A stretch of DNA of 64,000 nucleotides from Mycteria americana. Lineage: Eukaryota; Chordata; Aves; Ciconiiformes; Ciconiidae. Below the pieces are notes generated by a model. The model saw only the letters and a list, made by a program, of their open reading frames with translations. It was not told the DNA's origin and made no database searches. Positions within the stretch are counted from its first letter, which is position 1. Each line of letters opens with the position of its first letter. The position numbers and the translations under genes are program-made. This document shows positions 1 through 9,957 of this stretch, piece by piece. Location: the NCBI RefSeq assembly GCF_035582795.1, contig NC_134367.1:41877062-41941061 (forward strand). Direction: 5' to 3'.

Positions 1-3000
1 GTAGTTTCTGACTTGCCTACTCCTGAGGGTTGATTTAAAACAACACAACTGGTGGCGGGTACTCTGGGGACAAGAAGCATTGCAGGAGACAGCAGCAAGG
101 AAGTCATAGCAAAAGAAAGCATAAGGTCATTTACTGAGACATTTTAAAGGATAAAGGAATGGGTGACATCAAAAGAGTCAGGTAGGTCAGGTAGGCAGGA
201 GAAGCTAGCCTCAGCTGGGACTTGCAGATGACCATTTTGAATTTGAGGCAGAATAGGAATGAAAAACAAGGGCAGCTGAAAGAGGACATAACTGAGATTA
301 AATAAGAAGGTCGGTGCCTCGGTAGTACGCTCACAACACTGATGTAGTAACTCATGCAACTGAAGACAGAAGATAAGTGGGATCAAATAATAACGCTGAG
401 AACTGATGAGGTCCAGAACAAGGTTTTGCCAGGGGAAATCCAGTACAGCTGGTGGCTGTGGAAAATGGCTGGTGAACGGCGGGAGGGACACTGTTATAAC
501 TTTCCAGTTGCTCTCAGCAGACAAAAGAAAGCTCATGACATTGGAGCAGGAGAGATGAAAGGCTTGTAGTTGCACATCTCTGTCTTTAAAGAGGGAAACA
601 AAACCAAACTAGAGCCATATCATCAACTATAAATGGCATGCAGGAAGAGTTTTGGAAAATGGAAAATCCCCATCTTGCTTAGCAGTGAGAAACTCCCCTC
701 TCCTTCCAGCTGAGGAGACGTCACTGGAAAGTCCCAGCCTAGGGGAAAAAAAAAATCCTCCGGGTAAACAAATTGCGTAGGCAGTGAAAACAGAAAGAGG
801 AACAAAGTCAAATGATACTTTGACTTTAAAGGAGTTTATTTTCAGGTTAGCATTTCCTTGAATGGCCACAGTTCAAGTTCAGACAAGAAAAGTCTCATTA
901 GAGTGAAAATGGCTGGTAAACGTCACTGCTGATATTAGGCCATAGGAAAAAAGCTCATTTATTAAAAAGCTAAGATTTCAACTTGGGATTTTTTGGATTT
1001 TCTGGTACTGAGTGTAGTCAAACGATCCCTGTGACAAACCAGATACCCAGGATTATTACATCACTGTAAAATTAGAAATCATTGTCCGGCAAGTTTGTGG
1101 AATTTTTTTCCCCTTCATTTACACGTACTTCCAGACAAGGAAGCTGTCCTTAACAAAGCGCTTCCTAACAACTCACTGGGCATGGCTCTTTGTCTTACAA
1201 GCAAGTTCAATGCTGGGAATTTCTCCAGCACTGCCCATAAAGAAAAGAAGGAAAAACCATGGTTGGTCACACTGAGACAAGAAATACAGTGTTGGACAAA
1301 ATTCTAGGATTCTTCCCTCTCTAACTAGCATTAATGAAAATAAAAATATTGACATAAATTATTACCCTTCTCTGAAATAAATCAACTTCCAACAAAGGTA
1401 CTTCACAGTAATTAATCACAGCAACATTAACTCAAATTCTGGAACCAATTACAGTGACAGTGCTTTCTAGCTGTAATCTATGAAAATAATCAAGATAGTT
1501 TTCACTCTGCTTTTGTGCTCTCCCAGTTAATGAATGTTGCTGCATCCTGACCGATGTACACGGCAGTCCAACCCTGCCAGCAAACAACCAGATGCCAGTT
1601 TTGCAAGTGTTGTGTAGACTGCCCCATCTCCAACCCTATCAATATTAATTAAAATGTACTATTTTATTTTCTTTAAACTCAGGTTCTCATAAGTCTTATC
1701 AGGATTCAACAGTACTGCGAGAGACATCTCAAGCATGTTATCCTTGACAGCCAGTAACTATTATTATTTATGAAACTGCCAACCTATTCACATCCTCTCA
1801 GATTTGGGAAGAGGATCAATTAGCAGTCTTTGGGGGGAAGGGTTATGGTTTTTTTAATTTTGGTTTGGTTTTTGCATTGCTTCTAATGTCTATAAATAGT
1901 AGGATGGAACCAGAACTGCAGGAAGGTTTGAAATTTTGATCCTTTACCATTTTTCCTGTTCAAGATAAGGGCATAATGCTACTACTGTAACAGGGGGTAG
2001 GAGGATCTTGACTTCTGAGGTGGAAGCTTAAGGCCCAAGTCCATTGATCACATCTCTGCTTCCCGAGCTTTGAACAGCAGAGAATAACGCTGACAAAAGC
2101 TTTCCCCAGGCACCAAGCTGGAGCAGCAAATGTGAAACCCAGCCGAGTCTCAGTTCCTGCATCTGATGCAGTAACTGCGTTAAGCTTTCTCAAGGAGAAA
2201 GGTCGTGAGTCTCTGTCTCTTCCGTGCGTGCTCTTACATGCATGGCAGGAGGATCCAGGATATGTTTCCTAGATGGGGCCAGAAGTGGAGACAATATTCA
2301 CAAAAAATGTACTAATTGGGACCCTTTATGATTTTTATAGGAATGTCCTTTTCTCAAAGCAATTTCCTAGCAACAGAAGCAGGTTGTGACAGCAACATAA
2401 ACATGATCTGGTGATCTTTTACAGGTTTTTTTTCAGATGTACACACCAGTGTTCATCAGGACGAGATAGCGTGGCATCTGACAGCAAGAACCTATCTTAT
2501 GTTGGATGACACCTATTGCAAGAGGTCTCTATCTTAAAGACTTCTCAGTTTCAGCTAACAGAGTTTGCTACAAGAGCTGATCTACTAACTCCTCTGGAAA
2601 GCTCCTGCTAATTTTGAAGCTTTAGAATTAAGGTTTTTGTCTTCTGGTAGTACAGCCATGGTATTTGAAACCATTTCAAAATAGTCGCATCTTTAATAGT
2701 AAGAGGTATGCTCTCGGATTCAACTCATGCTGTTCCTTATGCTGGTAACTCAGTCAAGACCTTACTCATGGGAGTAAGTACCACCATAAATCTGGACATT
2801 CCGGCCAAGAGACATGTATTTTAGTGTCTGGCTGGCAGCAGGACACGCAAAAAGTTGATATATTTACTTACTGAATACCTGATGCAATTAAGTAACACTG
2901 AAAAAAAGCCTGAAGAGGTGAAATGTCACTGATGTTCACTCCTGCTTTGGGTGACTGGTTGTTTTTTTCAGCTGGAGTAAGGTTTTATCTAGTAAAACTC

Positions 3001-6000
3001 CTTTAAATAGCATGGATATGAAATCAGTTCAGAGTCAGGGAATATAAAACCTCACGAAGGAGGAAAGCAAGGAAAAGCCCTGAATGAAGCAGAACCAACT
3101 ACACCTTCATCAGAAAGAGCATTTCCATAGTCAGATCTGACACTTGTCCTGAAGAAAAAAAAATTATCAAACTAACCTAATTCCTAACAGAGTAATCCAA
3201 TTCCAAAGAGAGTCACTGGCAGTTATCAGAGCAGGGAAGTCATTCCTGGCGCACAGCTAGTTCTGTATCTGGCTTTGCTTAGTGCTCTGCACGTCATTTT
3301 ATTTTGTTAGTTTTCTTCTTTGACCTTGCCCGTCTCGTTACAATGAAAGTTCACTTGGCAGCTGATGAGGAAAGGAAAACAAGACCAATTGTAAAGCTGA
3401 GTGACTAAGCAAGAAAATATGTGCAAACCCATTTGAAGGTCTTGGAAAATCCAAACATGGTTTTACTCTGCTCACTGACCGATTAAGCAAAAAAAAGCTA
3501 TAAAAGAACCTGAAAGCTTTCATGCTCAACATCCAAAAGTTGGAAAGTGCCAGAATTAACACAGAATACGCACAAGAAAGCCTGGACTGGGATCAAAAAG
3601 GCAGTACAAAAGTCTCTGGCTGCAGAAGGACCAGGTTCACTGGTGGCTACTGAGCAGCACGTAGCTCACAAGCAGTTCACAGGGGACTTCAAGGGCAGGG
3701 CTGGCGCAGACACGGACGCTGGCAAGTGTCACCATTCCTGCAGCAATGGAGGCCGGTATGGACGGGGAGGCTGGAAACCGTAGCAGCTATGCAATAAGAT
3801 ATCGATATTGACTGTTGCGGTAGAGAACAGGCTTGCAGCGTTTTGGCCACGCCTGCCCCAGGGATGGCAAACGTACAAGGCAGACACCTGGGAACAGGAG
3901 CCACTTCACGAGCCAAGCTCAGTGAAGTCTGCCCTTCAAACAAGCTGAAGCTTTCAGACAGATATTAAAAACCAAACCCAACCAGTGTAATTACTGCTTC
4001 CTTCATGTTTGTAATTCACAAGTCATCCCTTTTTCATCACATGAATGACATCACTGTCAGAAATTACTGCCTGAGGACCTAGACTGAAACTGGCTCTGCA
4101 ATCACATTAATGGATCTCTGTGCAGACGCAGAAGCAGAGTTTAAATTAGCTTTCAAATTATTTTACCAAATAAGAAAAGCAGTAATTAAGAAGTGAAACA
4201 CTTCAACAACAACTAATCACTAACAATTAAAAACATAAAAGTAATCATTTTATTCTGCAGACTTGACAATTTTAGCAGGGAATTAGCATTGAACGTAGGT
4301 GACTGCAAATGAAATGCTATCGAAAACGAATAGCGTACTGAAACGCGTATGCTTTAAAGGCTTCACCTTTGCCTGTATGAATAAAGCGTAGCTGTACATA
4401 TGTGGTTATACAAATAAGCTTGCAGGCCTTTCCTGTACATTTCAACAATACTCACAAGTTAAGCAAGACCAAACCTTGGTTTTCAGTCTTGACACATACA
4501 AAACATACTTAGCAAAACTCCTGCATCTCCATGATAGACAAGTTCAAACTTTCCCAAGAATAACACCCCAAAACTATTAAGAGTACCGCTGTTGCTGTGG
4601 TGTTACAAAATCTTTAGTGTCTTCTAGGCCCATGGGCAGGGGCAGTTAAGTTCTCCTTTTTCTCTCCACTAATCTCTATTAGACCTCTGGTCCCTTTCTG
4701 GAGCCACAGCTATTCCCCAGAAGACAGCACCACAAGAGTTGTGACCACAAAGAGCACGACCTTGGCACAGCCCATTTCCAGCCTTCTCCCATTGCTAGGG
4801 CTGGAAGGCCACACATGAAATACATCCCTGTGCTGAGGGAAAGTCATGGCCACGTTGAGAAGCCCAAAACAGGCCGGAGACTGGTATTATGCAAACCAGG
4901 GTGGCATAAAACCAACTTATTGTGTTACAATTCAGTATTGTCTACATGCAGAAGCACAGTATATCACAGCGTCCACCCCTCAGTCAGTGTTTTTAATGAG
5001 ATTATGGTGGGGTAGCAGCTGCACCCATCATAAACCTATCTGCTCTTCAATCGAAAGTTACAGGACTCGCGTAGTATTTCTAGCTACCTTTGCTCCAAGG
5101 TTTTTAGGAGCCGCTGGTCACCGAAAGCACCATTATACATACATAAGATCACAGTGATCATTTCTCTGCTGAAATCTTGTTACAAGGACATTTGTGACCT
5201 AAATGGATTGCTAAGAGCATCATCTAAGAGGCTAGTTGCATAGGAACCATAGCAAGCAGAGAATTTGGCTACTCTCAGGCCTCAGAGGAAATACTTACTG
5301 ATACAGCAAAATCACTTCCGCATACAGCGATGCATATACAAAAGCTTCAAGTTATACAAATAAATTCTCCCAAAGTACCCATTTTATGTCAGTCATACAC
5401 CCATGTAAAGTCATCACATATTCATGTTCCTCATCTAATTAAATAGGTATTTTCCCAATTGAAAAAAAAACCAACCCCAAAACAAAATCACAGGCCCGTT
5501 TCACAGTGAAGCCATTTAAACTTCTACACTGTGAAAACTGTAGAGACTAATAGAGGCAAAGCATATTTTATCTGAAGGCTTTTATTTAGAACTTTGCATA
5601 TAGCTTTGTTCTTATTTGAATCTCAATTATATTCCATGGATTTTATATTCTTCTCAGAAAGCAAGTGTCTTTGCTATATATATTAAATTTCCTCTTCTCT
5701 TCTCTTACCACTGTGTCCTATAAGAGACAGCAGTGTTCTGTGTGTTTATTTGCTGTAACGGCAGAAGTGAGAATTACTCGTCAGGCACTGAGTCGACTAC
5801 AAATAAGCATGTATGCCTGTAAGCATCAAGCAAGTATTCACAACAATTTCAAATTTGGTTAAAAAAAAATATCAACAGCTGCTTTTAATTCAGATTGGTT
5901 AGTTTTTCCTAGCCCTCAGTAAATAGCATAAGGCATGTGGAATCCAAATTCTTTAATGGAGCTGAAGCTAAAAAGCACCGTCTGCCATTTACCCCGCGAT

Positions 6001-6070
6001 TTCGACTGGGACCTTTTCCTTCATCGGTTGCAAAAATTTCACTCCCTCCAGGCTAATACCAGCGAACTGG
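1..6070. other. Intergenic DNA with no recognisable gene
   Basis: Only short open frames without family resemblance occur here, the longest being 143 codons on the minus strand near the left edge. I see no CR1 or LTR end. The part nearest 6 kb lies downstream of BORCS6 on the minus strand and may be its 3' UTR. A slightly CpG-richer patch lies at about 3.65-3.9 kb, but I could not assign it. Confidence 0.6.
5581..5586 (-). promoter_or_regulatory. Possible BORCS6 poly(A) signal
   Basis: TTTATT on the plus strand reads AATAAA on the minus strand, about 0.83 kb past the BORCS6 stop. It is a plausible transcript end, but the hexamer is common in AT-rich DNA and other copies occur further out. 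This is inference from position only. Confidence 0.2.
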
Positions 6071-6416
6071 CCACAGATGCCGGCCGGTCACGTACAGGGG
6101 CACAGAGAGAGAGGAAGGACGTGTAGGTGGAGAGCTGAAGCCGCCGTGCGCGGGGCCGGTGGCGGGGCTACCGGAGAGGGAGAGCAGCAGCCTGAGGGCC
6201 GCCGGAGGCAACGGCGGCCCCGGCGGGAAGCCTGGCAGGGCGGGCAGCCGCCGGGCCGGGGCCCGTCGGAGCGGCCAAGGCCCCCCCTCCAGCGCCCGGA
6301 GAAGGCCCAGCAAGGGCGGCGACGGGGCCCCGGTCTTCCAGCCCCGGCGGCTCCTCGCTCGGCATCCCGCCGGCAGCGGGAACAGCGGCGGGGCGGCGAC
6401 GCCCGCCGGGGCGGCG

Positions 6417-7058
6417 CTACTTGCAGAGCCCCTCCAGCCGCTCCAGGGTGCCCTTCATGTCGCGGATGCGCTTGGCCAGGGCGGGCACGGGCTGCATGGC
6501 GCGGTCCAGCTCCTCGCAGCGCGCCACCAGCGCGTACATGGCGCGGATGCTGAGGTCGGCCGCCTCGCCCAGGCTCTCCACGCCGTCGCGGTAGGTCTGG
6601 ATGCAGCCGACGCTGAGAGCCGTCAGGGCCTGCAGGCCGCAGTGCACGTTGCGCAGCAGCTCGTCCACCTGCGCCGCCACCTGCCCGGCCAGGGCCACCA
6701 CGTCCTGCAGCGCCCCGGGGTCGATGGCGGGGATAGAGCCGCCGCCCCCCGCCGCCGCCGGCGGCTCGCCCCGCGGGGCGCCGCTCAGCCGGATCCGCCG
6801 CTCCAGGTTGTTGGCCACGAACTGGGTGAGGCGCCCCTCGCGCAGCACCGTCCCCTCCAGCTCCAGGGCGCTCGCCAGCGTCGCCCGCCGCCCCTCCGGC
6901 AGCTGCCGCCCCGCCGCCGCCCCGCCGCCCGCGGCCAAGCTCAGCGCCTCCAGGCTGCGCTCGTCCCGCCTCCGCCCCGCCGCCTCACGGCCGGGTCCCT
7001 CCTCCGCCGCGGCCGGGAGCCCGGCGGCCGCCGCGGGCCGCAGCGCCGGCACCTCCAT
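6417..7058 (-). CDS. BORCS6: BORC complex subunit 6 (lyspersin)
   Basis: This is an intronless 213-residue protein of the BORCS6 (C17orf59/lyspersin) family. In mammals this is a subunit of the BORC complex on the cytosolic face of lysosomes, which recruits ARL8 and kinesin for outward movement. Residues 1-60 are low-complexity Ala/Gly/Arg. The conserved part runs from about residue 58 (LASALELEGTVLREGRLTQF) to the end and includes VDELLRNVHCGLQALTALSV (131-150) and the helical tail ending LERLEGLCK. That tail is the family signature and is likely coiled-coil. The frame stays open upstream of 7058, but this is the first ATG and it gives the expected N-terminal start. The protein is shorter than I recall for the human one (about 357 aa), mostly in the N-terminal low-complexity part. 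It is head-to-head with PNRC1, 609 bp apart. The family call is strong; the start is fairly secure. Confidence 0.9.
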   Translation of the reverse strand: MEVPALRPAAAAGLPAAAEEGPGREAAGRRRDERSLEALSLAAGGGAAAGRQLPEGRRATLASALELEGTVLREGRLTQFVANNLERRIRLSGAPRGEPPAAAGGGGSIPAIDPGALQDVVALAGQVAAQVDELLRNVHCGLQALTALSVGCIQTYRDGVESLGEAADLSIRAMYALVARCEELDRAMQPVPALAKRIRDMKGTLERLEGLCK

Positions 7059-7667
7059 GGCGGGCGACGCGTGCCTGCTCACCGGCGCGCCACCGCCCAC
7101 CAGGGGGCGCGCCGCCGCCTGTTTACGTCCCCTTCGATTGGCTGCGGGGCGCGCGGGGGCGCGGCCGCGGGTGTTTGTGTGCCGCCCGATTGGCCGGCGG
7201 CCCTCGCAAGGAGAACCGCCCGCCCCCTCCGTTCGCTTCGCACTGCGGGCCCGTGACTCGGAGACTGGGGCGTGTCCGCTGTTTGTGTCTGCCCGGATTG
7301 GGCGGCCTGCGGAAGCGGGCGTGGCCCCAAGTGTTTGTGTCGCTTCCGATTGGCCGAGGCGGGGCCAGAGAAGCCGCCGTTTCGCCGAGATTGGCGGCGC
7401 CCGGTGGAGAGGCGTGCCGCTCGCGCCATCCTCGCACGGCGATTGGCGCGGGGGCAGAAGGGGGTGTGCCCCGCTCGGGTAACAACACCGGGGCGCTGGT
7501 GGCTGCTCCTCTCACTCCCCCGCCATGTTCTCCTAGCAGCGGATCCCATTGCGCCACCATCTCAGCCCACAAAGCCCGGGCAGACGCTCCCCAGTGACCC
7601 GACCCGCTCATTCCCACCTGGGCTCGACCCCTCTCCCCGGTACAGCTCTGGGTACCCACGTCCCACC
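7059..7667. promoter_or_regulatory. Divergent BORCS6/PNRC1 promoter with CCAAT array
   Basis: The 609-bp CpG-rich gap between two divergent start codons must hold both promoters. Six ATTGG motifs (inverted CCAAT boxes, the NF-Y site) start at 7137, 7189, 7297, 7349, 7390 and 7442, with spacings of 52, 108, 52, 41 and 52 bp. GTTT-(A/G/T-rich) words precede four of them at 7121, 7173, 7281 and 7333, with the same 52/108/52 spacing. This suggests a degenerate tandem repeat of about 52 bp. No TATA box is evident. NF-Y use is inferred from the motif. Confidence 0.7.
7097..7110 (+). promoter_or_regulatory. Consensus CTCF core site
   Basis: CCACCAGGGGGCGC matches the well-known CTCF core consensus. 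It lies about 40 bp upstream of the BORCS6 start codon, so it is in the BORCS6 5' UTR or core promoter and at one edge of the CCAAT array. Binding is inferred from the motif alone. Confidence 0.6.
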
Positions 7668-9290
7668 ATGGTCACCACCACGGCGCCGCCGCCCTTCCTG
7701 GCTCGGATCTCGGCAGGCACCGAAGACCCCAGGCGGCTGCCTTCCACTCTTCTCCAGCGCCTCAGGCGAGGGGACAGCAACTGTGAGAACCAGCCCAGCT
7801 GCTGCCTGGCGGGCCCGGGGGGCAGCGCGCGGCCCGCGCTGAAGAGAGTCCGGCGGAGGAAGGGAAAGATCCGGCCCGGCCCCGCGGGGCTCCTGCCCAG
7901 CCGTTACCAACAGTACCAACAGCATCGCGCCGGCCTGGGGAGAAGGACGCCGCTGGGAACGCACGGCCCGGGCGAACTTCGCGCTCACCCTGCGCCAACG
8001 GTCTCAGCCGCCCCCGGCATGGTAACGGTCTCCCCGGAGGAGCCCCCCGCGCCCCCCCCCTCGAGACCCGCGCCCGGCAAACCCCTCAGGAAGGAGGTAA
8101 AGACGGGGCTCCGCTACTTCTGCTCACTTCTTTCCCCCTCCGCCCCCGCCTTTCTCCCGCACCCTGGGAGCCGGGAGGCCGCTTGTCTCCCCGCCAGGGG
8201 GGGAGCAGCGAGCGACTGCCCCCCTCCCCTGGCCCCCTGCGGGCGTGCGGACGGGGCGGGGGGAGGGGGGGGGGGCGAAGTTTCCGTTACGCCCGCTCGG
8301 ACGGGGCGGGGGGGAGCGAGCGAAATCGCGGGCGGCGATTGGCTGCTCGGCGCCACCAATCGGCGCCCGCCGCTGCGCCCAGCAACAGCCGGATTTAGCC
8401 TGCTGGCCTCGCGCCAGCGGCCTCTGCGCGCGCAGGCGGGACGTGCGCGGGGCGCAGCGCCCCATGGCGGCCGCGGGAGCGCGACTGGGGAGGCGGTGAG
8501 GCCCCGCCGGCGGAGAGGGCTCTGCTGCCCGCCCCGCGGCTGGCGGGCGCTGCCGGCAGGCGCGTACGTGCTAACGGAAGAGTTGCAGGAGACGTGGGAT
8601 AGCTAGGAGGAGCGCGGCTCGGTACCCGCGCGGCCGTTGCCCCCCGCCCCTGCGTGAGGCGGCCCCCAGCGCCTCACTTCGCGTCTCCGGTGCCGTGCTA
8701 CGGGAGCCCGGCGCAGGGGCGGTGCGGGAGCACGGCTTCGAGTCCAGCTAGCGGATGCCCCGGTGGGGCGGTAACTGTGCCTGTGCGCTGCCGGAGGCGC
8801 CTCTTGAGGAGAGGGGTCGTGTGTTGACGTGAATTCTTTGTCTCTGCAGTTCTTAAAGAACAAGATGGGAAAGTCTGAGAAAGCTGCCATCCCCTACAGC
8901 CAGCCTGTTCACAGTTTACATCTGTGTGAACAACCAAAGATTAACAGACAGAAGAGTAAATGTAACATGCCACTGACAAAGGTCACCTCGGCAAAAAAGA
9001 TCGAGAACTTTTGGCAAGATTCTGTATCGCCAGAAATAATTCAGAAGCAGGAGAAAAAGCCACTTAAAAACACAGAGAACTTCAGAAATGCCAAGTCCAA
9101 GAAACCTATCACCCTAACTGAAGCTAGCCAAAAAGAAAATTACGCTGGGGCAAAATTTAGTGACCCACCATCTCCTAGTGTCCTTCCAAAGCCACCCAGC
9201 CACTGGGTGGGTGGCACAGCTGAACCGTCTGACCAAAACAGGGAGCTGATGGCAGTCCATTTGAAAACTCTCCTAAAAGTTCAAGCATAG
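7668..9290 (+). CDS. PNRC1: Proline-rich nuclear receptor coactivator 1
   Basis: Two coding exons, 7668-8096 and 8850-9290, are joined in phase 0 with good sites (GAG|gtaaag and ctctgcag|TTC) and give 289 residues. Family features: a basic nuclear/nucleolar-type patch [11 protein letters not shown] at 59-69; [12 protein letters not shown] at 76-87; KMGKSEK at 148-154; FWQDSVS at 197-203; the proline-rich SH3-type motif [16 protein letters not shown] at 247-262; and an LxxLL-like nuclear receptor box LKTLL at 281-285, just before the C-terminal KVQA. In mammals PNRC1 is a nuclear receptor coactivator that also binds the decapping factors DCP1A/DCP2. The start MVTTTAPPP matches an internal Met of the human protein (MVTTAPPP). 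The frame stays open upstream and resembles the human residues before that Met, so a longer N-terminus is possible. The final exon is nearly identical in style to the mammalian one. Confidence 0.95.
8253..8275 (+). repeat. G-rich tract, quadruplex-prone
   Basis: Runs of 4, 6 and 11 guanines are separated by a single C and a single A in PNRC1 intron 1. A shorter related copy (ACGGGGCGGGG) follows at about 8300. Such tracts can form G-quadruplexes on the coding strand shortly after transcription starts; that role is inference. Confidence 0.6.
8330..8500 (+). promoter_or_regulatory. Possible second PNRC1 promoter and 5' exon in intron 1
   Basis: An inverted pair of CCAAT boxes (ATTGG at 8338-8342, CCAAT at 8355-8359) is followed by CpG-dense DNA and then CCATGGCGGC with a consensus donor GTGAGG starting at 8496. 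If transcription began here and used that donor, the ATG at 8464 would reach a stop soon after joining exon 2. The exon would then act as 5' UTR, and translation could begin at KMGKSEK in exon 2. Inference from motifs only. Confidence 0.3.
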
Positions 9291-9870
9291 TTTCCAAGAT
9301 CTCTTGAGTAATTGGCAAAGAAAACTCCATCCAGGAAACTTAAACTTGCCTTGTTGCAACAGAAATTGCAAAAGACTGTCAAGTCTTATAATCACATTAA
9401 AAAATCCTTGTATTATATTTTTTATGGTTGTGTAAATAGTGTACATCATGTATTATGTGTATATTCTTGTTCATACTTTGAGAGGTACATTTTAGTTTTG
9501 TTATGAAAGGATGTATTTTGCACTGCCTGAATGGTAGATGTCTTGTATATAAAATATGGACAATTTTAAGTGCGTGCTTGACACATGAAGACTTGACTTG
9601 ATTTGCACAAGGTAATGAAAATTTTGGAAGGAGAGTACAGCTTTCAGATTTTAAGGTTCCGGATCAAATGTGAATGTTTTATTCATGCACTACTGACAAT
9701 AGTTTTACATTCTGTGTCCCGGTTGAGTATAAACATGGAATTTTCATACAAATGTGAAGTTTTGCTCTCTGCTCTGGAAATAGTTCTGGAATTCCTGTTT
9801 ATCTGTTTTTAAAATTAACTGGAATTTGAGTAAAATTCCAACCCATCAATTAGAGCACTGCTGATTTCTT

Positions 9871-9906
9871 AAAAAAAAAAAAAAAGAAAAAGAAAAAAAA
9901 AGAAAA
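9871..9906 (+). repeat. A-rich low-complexity tract
   Basis: Adenines interrupted by single guanines, about 36 bp, inside the inferred PNRC1 3' UTR. No retrotransposon body is attached, so I read it as a simple repeat. Confidence 0.8.
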
Positions 9907-9951
9907 TAGCAGAGCTTTCTGCCAAAAATCCAATTGGTCACTAAAAAATTA

Positions 9952-9957
9952 AATAAA
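9952..9957 (+). promoter_or_regulatory. Candidate PNRC1 poly(A) signal
   Basis: AATAAA about 660 bp after the stop, followed within 100 bp by a GT-rich stretch (TTTGTGTGTGTGTGT at about 9995), the usual downstream element. The spacing is somewhat long but the pairing is plausible. Confidence 0.45.

Larger units (their letters stand above)
6080..8790. other. CpG island covering BORCS6 and PNRC1 exon 1
   Basis: Base composition changes sharply from AT-rich flanks to very GC-rich, CpG-dense sequence across about 2.7 kb. The island holds the whole BORCS6 coding region, the divergent promoter, PNRC1 coding exon 1 and most of PNRC1 intron 1. Its density explains the many long overlapping open frames on both strands here, most of which are not genes. 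Confidence 0.85.

Noticed and set aside
144-575. 143-codon minus-strand open frame at the left edge
   Set aside because: Low-complexity hydrophobic composition, no family resemblance, no splice or promoter context, and overlapping frames on both strands.
6159-7256. 365- and 293-codon plus-strand frames across BORCS6
   Set aside because: Antisense shadows of BORCS6 in GC-rich DNA; the family signature is on the minus strand.
7272-8606. 444-codon plus-strand open frame
   Set aside because: Only its middle part (7668-8096) is PNRC1 exon 1. The rest is CpG-island promoter and intron, open because of GC-rich composition.
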